A DNA stretch of 6,030 bases from positions 1 through 6,030 of the forward strand of contig JAGXIS010000162.1 of NCBI GenBank assembly GCA_024635465.1, written 5' to 3'. Positions 1-5,338 of this stretch are shown piece by piece. The notes under the pieces were generated by a model, which made no database searches, was not told the origin of the DNA, and saw nothing but the letters and a program-made list of their open reading frames with translations. The translations under genes and the position numbers were made by a program. How positions within the stretch are numbered: the stretch's first letter is position 1; every line of letters starts with the position of its first letter. The DNA comes from Bacteroidota bacterium (lineage in GTDB: Bacteria > Bacteroidota > Rhodothermia > Balneolales > Balneolaceae).

Positions 1-101
1 CTGTATTCCTTACCTTATCTCTGATACACGTAATTCATGCGTTTATTCGATGAAAGGCAGCTAATATGGCTGTAAAAATTCAGAAAATATCATTATAACA
101 T

Positions 102-812
102 ATGAAAGGAATTGTCCTGGCCGGTGGTACCGGCTCTCGTCTATATCCGCTGACTAAAGTAACAAACAAACACTTGTTACCGGTTGGCAATAAACCCATG
201 ATATATTACCCCATTGAAAAATTGATCGGTGCCGGAATTGAGGAGATTCTGATTGTTACAGGGACCGACCACATGGGAGATGTAGTAAACCTGTTGGGTT
301 CCGGAAAAGAATTTGGATGTCGTTTCACGTATAAAGTCCAGGATGAGGCCGGCGGTATTGCGCAAGCACTCGGGCTGGCAGAAAATTTTACAGGCAGCGA
401 TCCCATGACAGTCATACTGGGAGATAATATATTTGAAAACGATCTTAAAGAAGCAGTACAAAACTACTCGCGAGACGGCGCACAAATTTTGATCAAAGAA
501 GTTGAAGATCCTGAGAGATTTGGCGTAGCTGAAATGGAGGGGGATCGAGTGATTGGCATCGAAGAAAAACCGAAAAAGGCAAAATCAAACTATGCTGTTA
601 CCGGCATTTATATGTTTGATTCCGATGTTTATGAACTCATCAAAAATTTAAAACCCTCAGGACGAGGAGAACTCGAAATTACCGATGTAAACAATCACTA
701 TATCAGTAAGGGGAAAATGAAATTTTCTATCCTGAACGGTTGGTGGACAGATGCCGGAACGCCCGAGTCTTATGTGATTGCCAATAATCTTGCATATAAA
801 TTAAAATCCTGA
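102..812 (+). CDS. rfbA: Glucose-1-phosphate thymidylyltransferase, short form (RfbA/RmlA)
   Basis: This cytoplasmic enzyme joins glucose-1-phosphate and dTTP to give dTDP-glucose and pyrophosphate, the first step of dTDP-L-rhamnose synthesis. The 236-residue protein shows the nucleotidyltransferase signature GGTGSRLYPLT (8-18, with Arg13), KHLLPV (Lys23), the nucleotide-binding stretch QDEAGGIAQAL (80-90) and LGDNIF with the expected metal-binding Asp108. It also has EDPERFGV (135-142), EEKP (154-157), YAVTGIY (164-170), RGELEITD (188-195) and WWTDAGT with the second metal Asp217. Classic RmlA proteins are about 290 residues. This one stops soon after WTDAGT, so it lacks the C-terminal helical region that helps form the allosteric site; as I recall, Bacillus anthracis RfbA is similarly short. 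The start is well fixed because an in-frame TAA lies at 96-98. There is no Shine-Dalgarno sequence. It is the first gene of the rfb operon, and its TGA directly abuts the rfbD ATG. The family is certain; thymidine and glucose specificity is inferred from motifs and neighbours. Confidence 0.95.
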   Translation: MKGIVLAGGTGSRLYPLTKVTNKHLLPVGNKPMIYYPIEKLIGAGIEEILIVTGTDHMGDVVNLLGSGKEFGCRFTYKVQDEAGGIAQALGLAENFTGSDPMTVILGDNIFENDLKEAVQNYSRDGAQILIKEVEDPERFGVAEMEGDRVIGIEEKPKKAKSNYAVTGIYMFDSDVYELIKNLKPSGRGELEITDVNNHYISKGKMKFSILNGWWTDAGTPESYVIANNLAYKLKS

Positions 813-1676
813 ATGAAATACCTGATCACAGGTGCAAATGGCCAGCTTGGCCGTGAGTGGGTTCGATATTTGTCAGCAAAGAATGCGGATGTAACCGCAA
901 CTACTTCTGAACAGCTTGATATCACTGATTCTGACAGTGTGACAAAGGTAATTGATGAAGTCGCTCCCGATGTAGTTATCAACTGTGCGGCCTATACAAA
1001 AGTGGATTTGGCAGAATCTGATTTTGAGGGGGCACTAAGTGTGAATCGGGATGGAGTGAAAAATTTGATTAATGCCTGTGCGAATAGGGTTATTAAATTA
1101 GTTCATTTTAGTACGGATTATGTTTTTTCGGGGTCTGAAGAAGATCGTGATGTGTTTCCAACCGGATACCCGGAAGACGCCAAAACAGATCCAATAAACC
1201 GATATGGATATTCAAAACGTGCAGGCGAGATCGAGTTGGAAAAGAGCGATATCGATTGGCTACTGATTCGGGTATCCTGGTTGTGCGGTTCACAAGGATC
1301 CAATTTTGTGAATACGATGTTGAGATTAGGAAAAGAACACGGTGTGGTCTCTGTCGTTGAAGATCAAACAGGTAGCCCATCATACACTTTTGATGTAGTA
1401 GAGAAAACGGATCAGTTGCTAAAAAAAGATTTGAATGGAATTTATCATGTCAGTAGTAGCGGTGAAGTGAGTTGGGCTGATTTTGCAGAAGCGATATTTT
1501 TAGAAAAGGGTCAACAGACAACTTTAAATAGAATTACCACTGCACAATTTAAAACGATTGCAAAAAGGCCCTCATTTTCTCTATTGAATAAAGATAAAAT
1601 GATAAAAAAGGGTCTCAAAGCTTTAGATTGGCATGAAGGGTTAAAAAGGTTGATGGTAGAGATGAAAAGCAGTTAA
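813..1676 (+). CDS. rfbD: dTDP-4-dehydrorhamnose reductase (RfbD/RmlD)
   Basis: This enzyme reduces dTDP-4-dehydro-L-rhamnose to dTDP-L-rhamnose with NAD(P)H, the last step of the pathway. The 287-residue length is normal for the family. It is an extended short-chain dehydrogenase with the Rossmann motif TGANGQLG (6-13) and LDIT (35-38). It also has CAAYTKVDLAE (58-68), STDYVF (100-105), the catalytic pair Tyr131 and Lys135 in YGYSK, LIRVSWLCG (151-159), DQTGSPSY (184-191, where family members more often have PT) and the late RPSFSLL element (252-258). The ATG follows the rfbA stop with no spacing and lies in the same frame, so translation probably depends on ribosomes finishing rfbA. The last third of the gene is clearly AT-rich (37 G or C in 120 bases at 1501-1620). 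RfbC begins 17 bp downstream. Confidence 0.95.
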   Translation: MKYLITGANGQLGREWVRYLSAKNADVTATTSEQLDITDSDSVTKVIDEVAPDVVINCAAYTKVDLAESDFEGALSVNRDGVKNLINACANRVIKLVHFSTDYVFSGSEEDRDVFPTGYPEDAKTDPINRYGYSKRAGEIELEKSDIDWLLIRVSWLCGSQGSNFVNTMLRLGKEHGVVSVVEDQTGSPSYTFDVVEKTDQLLKKDLNGIYHVSSSGEVSWADFAEAIFLEKGQQTTLNRITTAQFKTIAKRPSFSLLNKDKMIKKGLKALDWHEGLKRLMVEMKSS

Positions 1677-1693
1677 GAAAACGATAAACAGCA

Positions 1694-2245
1694 ATGATGA
1701 AATTTAAAGAAACAACCCTAAAAGATGTCTGGCTGATAGAGCCAACTCTTCATGGAGATGAAAGAGGGCATTTTTTGGAAGTTTTCAGAGAAGAGTATTT
1801 TAGGGAACAAGGTGTAACCTGCACGTTTGTTCAGGACAATGTCTCAGTGTCTAAAAAAGGAACGTTAAGAGGTCTTCACTATCAATGTAATCCATATGCC
1901 CAGGCAAAACTGGTTATGGCAATTGAAGGTGAAATTTTAGATGTTGCTGTAGATCTGCGAAAAAATTCAGATACATTTGGGAAATATTTCAAAGCAAAGT
2001 TAAGCAGTAAAAATAGAACCATGATGTTGATTCCGGTCGGTTTTGCCCATGGATTTTCCGTTTTATCTGAAGAAGCAACGGTTTACTACAAATGCAGTCA
2101 GTATTACAATAAAGAGTCAGAACGCGGAATAAAGTGGAACGATCAGGAGATTGGTATCGATTGGGAGGTAAAAAATCCTATAGTCTCAGAAAAAGACAAA
2201 AAAAACATCAATTTTATGGATATTATTCCATCTGACCTATTTTAA
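1694..2245 (+). CDS. rfbC: dTDP-4-dehydrorhamnose 3,5-epimerase (RfbC/RmlC)
   Basis: This cupin-fold epimerase inverts C3 and C5 of dTDP-4-keto-6-deoxyglucose to give dTDP-4-dehydro-L-rhamnose, the substrate of the adjacent RfbD. Its 183 residues match the usual length. Visible family elements are HGDERGHFLEVFR (20-32), FVQDN (45-49) and TLRGLHYQ (57-64) with Arg59 and the catalytic base His62. They continue with AKLV (Lys72), GEILDVAVDLR (79-89), IPVGFAHGFSVLSEEA (113-128), VYYKCSQYY (130-138, with the active-site tyrosines), ERGIKWND (143-150) and SEKD (165-168). Asp168 is the expected partner of His62. Two consecutive ATGs (1694 and 1697) could start translation, and an in-frame TAA at 1685-1687 rules out a longer protein. 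No Shine-Dalgarno sequence is seen. The 3' end is very AT-rich and contains an A8 run at 2198-2205 encoding part of DKKN. Confidence 0.95.
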   Translation: MMKFKETTLKDVWLIEPTLHGDERGHFLEVFREEYFREQGVTCTFVQDNVSVSKKGTLRGLHYQCNPYAQAKLVMAIEGEILDVAVDLRKNSDTFGKYFKAKLSSKNRTMMLIPVGFAHGFSVLSEEATVYYKCSQYYNKESERGIKWNDQEIGIDWEVKNPIVSEKDKKNINFMDIIPSDLF

Positions 2246-2273
2246 AAACTATTTAATTCATCAAACAAGAGAT

Positions 2274-3278
2274 ATGAAAGTAATTGTTACAGGCGGTGCC
2301 GGATTTATTGGTTCTAATCTAATTTTACATTTGCATGATCATTATCCGGATTTTGAAATCCTAAATATCGATAAACTGACCTATGCTTCAGACCTGAACT
2401 ACCTGAACCCGGTGAAAGATTCAAATCGATACACGTTTAAAAGACTCGATATTACAGACAGAGCCGGAATTAAGGATATTATCCAAAAATATGGTCCGGA
2501 CGGTGTGATTCATTTGGCTGCAGAGTCTGACGTTGATAATTCGATCAAAGGACCCGAGCCCTTTATCTATTCAAATGTGGTAGGGACCTTCAATTTACTT
2601 GAAGAGTGCAGGCTCTACTGGGCAGAATCCAAAAAAAAACCGGTATTGGCGAATCGTTTTCTGCACATATCGACTGATGAAGTGTACGGATCGCTGGGCA
2701 AAACAGGATTTTTTACGGAGACCACACCCTATGCTCCCAATTCACCCTATTCAGCGTCTAAAGCGGGTAGTGATTTTCTAGTACGATCATACTTTCATAC
2801 CTACGGAATGAATACAGTGATGACAAACTGTTCTAATAACTATGGTCCTCATCAACACGATGAAAAATTGATTCCAACGGTGATTCGGAAAGCTCTTGCA
2901 GGAGAGCCAATTCCCGTCTATGGTAAGGGTGATAACGTTCGCGACTGGCTATATGTTGAAGATCACTGCAAAGCATTGGCGACCGTTTTTATGGATGGAA
3001 AATCAGGAGAGCAGTATAATATAGGTGGCGATAATGAGTGGCAAAATATTGAAATTGTCAATTTGATCTGTGAAATTTTGAATGAAGAGAGTGGAAAAGG
3101 TCCTGAGGGTGATTATAAAAATCTGATCTCTTTTGTAACCGATCGGCCGGGGCATGATTTCAGATATGCTGTGGATGCATCAAAAATCAAAAATGAACTG
3201 AATTGGGCACCGTCCAAAGAGTTTAATGAAATGCTTCGAGATACAGTCACATGGTTTATGAAAAAGTATAATTCCTAA
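2274..3278 (+). CDS. rfbB: dTDP-glucose 4,6-dehydratase (RfbB/RmlB)
   Basis: This NAD+-dependent enzyme converts dTDP-glucose to dTDP-4-keto-6-deoxyglucose, the second step of the rhamnose pathway and a branch point to other 6-deoxy sugars. The 334 residues form an extended SDR protein. It has the dinucleotide motif TGGAGFIGS (6-14), NIDKLTYA (31-38), LDIT (58-61) and HLAAESDVDNSI (80-91). The active-site STDEVYG (133-139) carries the dehydratase-specific Asp135-Glu136 pair, followed by the catalytic Tyr159 and Lys163 in PYSASK. Substrate-binding elements NNYGPHQ (188-194), RDWLYVEDH (223-231), YNIGG (248-252) and DRPGHDFRYA (290-299) follow. These residues separate it from UDP-glucose epimerase (GalE) and UDP-GlcNAc dehydratases. 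An A9 run at 2631-2639 encodes Lys120-122. It is the last of the four rfb genes; the next gene starts 52 bp on, with no convincing terminator between. Confidence 0.96.
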   Translation: MKVIVTGGAGFIGSNLILHLHDHYPDFEILNIDKLTYASDLNYLNPVKDSNRYTFKRLDITDRAGIKDIIQKYGPDGVIHLAAESDVDNSIKGPEPFIYSNVVGTFNLLEECRLYWAESKKKPVLANRFLHISTDEVYGSLGKTGFFTETTPYAPNSPYSASKAGSDFLVRSYFHTYGMNTVMTNCSNNYGPHQHDEKLIPTVIRKALAGEPIPVYGKGDNVRDWLYVEDHCKALATVFMDGKSGEQYNIGGDNEWQNIEIVNLICEILNEESGKGPEGDYKNLISFVTDRPGHDFRYAVDASKIKNELNWAPSKEFNEMLRDTVTWFMKKYNS

Positions 3279-3317
3279 TGATTTGTTGAGGGTTGAATAT
3301 CAGTCAAACAAGTAACT

Positions 3318-3325
3318 AAAAGGGG
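3318..3325 (+). promoter_or_regulatory. Shine-Dalgarno-like site of the M20 peptidase gene
   Basis: A purine-rich AAAAGGGG lies five bases before the ATG at 3331. Its AGGGG core would pair partly with the anti-Shine-Dalgarno end of 16S rRNA. It supports the start at 3331, and an in-frame TAA at 3313-3315 leaves no room for an upstream start. The other genes here show no comparable sequence: the bases before rfbA, rfbC and the EVE gene are A/T-rich, and rfbB has only a weak AAGAGA. Function is inferred from sequence and spacing. Confidence 0.5.
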
Positions 3326-3330
3326 TTCAA

Positions 3331-4794
3331 ATGTTTAAAAAAATTCTATTCGTATTGTTAGGCGTTGTACTAACTCTTCTAACCATCATATTGGTAAACA
3401 CTTTTCGTTTGGGCAATACTCAGATTGAGCCGGAAACGATCGCTGAAGTTGATTGGGACCGGAATGCAATGTTGGATCGCTTTTCAAGAGCCATCCAATA
3501 CAAAACGATCTCCGGCGATGAAGATGATATGCGGGATACCACTGAATTCAATGCTTTTCTTGATTTTATCGAATGGGAATATCCATTGGTTCATGAAAGA
3601 CTGGATAGAATCTATTTTAACGATTTCACACCTCTCTATTACTGGGAGGGTAGTGATCCGAGTTTGAATCCAATTCTTTTAATGGGCCATTATGATGTTG
3701 TTCCTGTAGACTCTACCGACATCGAAGGTTGGGAATACGGACCTTTTTCGGGACAAATTGCAGACGGATACCTTTGGGGACGGGGCACTTTGGATAATAA
3801 AAATAATGTAATGAGTCTGCTTGAGACGATGGAGTATTTGCTATCAGTGGATTATCAGCCAAGTAGAAGTTTTTATGTTTCATTTGGTCATGATGAAGAG
3901 ATCGGTGGCGATGAGGGTGCCAGGGCAATATCACGTTATTTTCAAGACAATAATATTACACTTAACTATGTACTGGATGAAGGTGGAGCTGTAATTACAG
4001 ACAATCCAATGATGGGCGAAAGAGTGGCAATGGTCGGTATTGCCGAAAAAGGATATTTATCACTTGAATTGACCGCTCGAACGAGAGGGGGACATTCATC
4101 ATCACCCCCAAATGAGATGGCTATAGTTAAACTGAGTGATGCAATCTCGAAATTGGACAATAATCAATTTCCAGCTGCTATTGATGGAGCCACGGAAAGT
4201 ATGTTTGAGGCTATAGCCAGTAAGTTGCCTTTCCATATCAGAATGGTTTATGGTAATCGTTGGGCTACCAATGGGCTCATGACCCGAATGATGGCCAACG
4301 ACCCTAGTCTTGCACCCATGGTTCGTACAACAACTGCCCCTACCATTTTAAGAGCAGGCGTTAAAGACAATGTGCTTCCAAATGAAGCCCGAGGTGTAGT
4401 TAACTTCAGACTAATACCGGGAGAAACTTTTGATTCAGTAAAAGAGCATGTGATCAGCGTCATCGATGATGAAGATATCACAATAAGTGACTATGGTCCG
4501 ATTCAGGTACCGCCATCGATGGTGTCGCCGGTAAACAGCCCGAACTACAGAGATTTACAGCAAGCCATTATGGATCAATTTCAGGATCTCTATGTGATGC
4601 CCTATTTGGTAACCGGAGCTACAGATTCCCGTTATTTTACAGGTATTACAGACCAGATCTATCGATTCAGTCCGGTTGAATTTAGCATGGATGATATGGG
4701 AATTATTCATGGTACCGGCGAAAAAATTTCAATCGAATCATATTTGGGTACCATTGACTTCTATGTGCATTTGATACAAAAGAGTACGGAATGA
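3331..4794 (+). CDS. Membrane-anchored M20-family metallopeptidase (PM20D1/CPS1-like)
   Basis: This is a predicted zinc-dependent M20 hydrolase of 487 residues. The N-terminus has MFKK followed by a single hydrophobic segment (about 5-24) with no lipobox Cys and no obvious cleavage site, so it looks like an uncleaved anchor with the catalytic domain outside the cytoplasmic membrane. Catalytic motifs are complete: LMGHYDVVPV (117-126, metal His120 and Asp122 as the likely base-supporting Asp), GRGTLDNKN (150-158, bridging Asp155), GHDEEIGG (186-193, general base Glu189 and metal Glu190), LDEGG (215-219, Asp216), GGHSSSPP (253-260, His255 of the dimerisation domain) and IHGTGEKI (459-466, metal His460). 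TTTAPTILRAGVKDNVLP (333-350) and TGATDSRYF (428-436) closely recall mammalian PM20D1 and yeast carboxypeptidase S. Family members cleave C-terminal dipeptides or N-acyl amino acids; the substrate here cannot be read from the sequence. It may share the rfb transcript, but a functional link to rhamnose synthesis is not evident. Confidence 0.92.
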   Translation: MFKKILFVLLGVVLTLLTIILVNTFRLGNTQIEPETIAEVDWDRNAMLDRFSRAIQYKTISGDEDDMRDTTEFNAFLDFIEWEYPLVHERLDRIYFNDFTPLYYWEGSDPSLNPILLMGHYDVVPVDSTDIEGWEYGPFSGQIADGYLWGRGTLDNKNNVMSLLETMEYLLSVDYQPSRSFYVSFGHDEEIGGDEGARAISRYFQDNNITLNYVLDEGGAVITDNPMMGERVAMVGIAEKGYLSLELTARTRGGHSSSPPNEMAIVKLSDAISKLDNNQFPAAIDGATESMFEAIASKLPFHIRMVYGNRWATNGLMTRMMANDPSLAPMVRTTTAPTILRAGVKDNVLPNEARGVVNFRLIPGETFDSVKEHVISVIDDEDITISDYGPIQVPPSMVSPVNSPNYRDLQQAIMDQFQDLYVMPYLVTGATDSRYFTGITDQIYRFSPVEFSMDDMGIIHGTGEKISIESYLGTIDFYVHLIQKSTE

Positions 4795-4858
4795 TGGATG
4801 TTTGAGATCAGTTTAAAGAAGTAGTCAATTCAAACAGAAATGAAATAATCAGATTAAA

Positions 4859-5323
4859 ATGAGTAAAAAGCAGTATTGGTTAATGAAATCTGAACCCGAT
4901 GCCTACAGTATTGATGATCTAAAGAGAGATGGAAAAATTCACTGGAGCGGTGTTCGGAACTACGAAGCCAGAAACATTATGCGTGATAGGATGAGCGTCG
5001 GTGATCGTGCTTTTTTTTACCACTCCAATGTGAAACCACCCTCGATCGTAGGGGAGATGGAGGTTTGTAGCGAACCGTATCCTGATAAGTTTCAGTTTGA
5101 TCCGGACAGTAAATATTTTGACGAAAAAAGCAGTGAGAGCAATCCTCGCTGGCAGTTAGTGGATGTTAAATTTATTCGCAAGTTTGAGAATCCGGTGACC
5201 CGGGACATGCTTAAAGAGGATGAGTCACTGCTTGAGATGCAGTTGTTCAAACGGAATCGTCTTTCGATTACAGAAGTAACAGAAGATGAGTATCGAAAAA
5301 TCGTAAAGCTTGCTGATCGTTGA
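4859..5323 (+). CDS. EVE-domain protein (THYN1-like, COG2947 type)
   Basis: This 154-residue protein is essentially a single EVE domain, a PUA-superfamily fold related to YTH domains. Visible family elements are YWLMKSEPDAYSIDDL (6-21), the WSGVRNYEARNIMRD stretch (29-43), MSVGDRAFFYHSN (45-57), IVGEMEV (63-69), PRWQLVDVKF (96-105) and MQLFKRNRLSITEVT (127-141). There is no signal peptide or membrane segment, so it should be cytoplasmic. EVE domains are thought to bind modified bases in DNA or RNA through an aromatic pocket; in fusions they act as sensor modules of modification-dependent restriction systems. This stand-alone form is common in bacteria and has no fused nuclease here, so a housekeeping role is more likely; its ligand is unknown. 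The start is fixed by an in-frame TGA at 4841-4843, and no Shine-Dalgarno sequence precedes it. It follows the peptidase gene by 64 bp and meets recG tail to tail. A T8 run lies at 5011-5018. Confidence 0.9.
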   Translation: MSKKQYWLMKSEPDAYSIDDLKRDGKIHWSGVRNYEARNIMRDRMSVGDRAFFYHSNVKPPSIVGEMEVCSEPYPDKFQFDPDSKYFDEKSSESNPRWQLVDVKFIRKFENPVTRDMLKEDESLLEMQLFKRNRLSITEVTEDEYRKIVKLADR

Positions 5324-5338
5324 TGCCCTTGTCGTTTG

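Noticed and set aside
94..99. TATAAC resembling a -10 promoter element before rfbA
   Set aside because: It lies three bases before the ATG, which leaves no room for a leader, and no matching -35 or Bacteroidota TAnnTTTG element is seen. AT-rich chance is the simpler explanation.
1..101. Possible tail of an upstream gene (open frames ending in TGA at 51-53 or TAA at 62-64)
   Set aside because: Both fragments are under 21 codons and neither has a recognisable sequence. No choice between them is supportable, and no clear promoter or terminator is visible in the 101 bases.
2599..2781. 60-codon open frame overlapping rfbB
   Set aside because: It lies out of frame inside a strongly conserved dehydratase and has no recognisable protein features.
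3283..3311. Weak hairpin TTGTTGA / TCAAACAA after rfbB as a terminator
   Set aside because: The stem is AT-rich with a bulge and a 14-base loop, and no T-tract follows.
4087..4109. GGGGG / CCCCC inverted repeat
   Set aside because: It lies inside the peptidase gene and is explained by the codons of the conserved RGGHSSSPP motif; the 5 bp stem cannot be extended.
4799..4836. Inverted repeat TGTTTGA / TCAAACA between the peptidase and EVE genes as a terminator
   Set aside because: The stem is only seven mostly A-T pairs with a 24-base loop, and no T-tract follows. Kept only as a low-interest repeated word.
4859..5323. EVE gene as part of a modification-dependent restriction system
   Set aside because: No nuclease, McrB-type GTPase or methyltransferase is fused or adjacent; the neighbours are a peptidase and recG.
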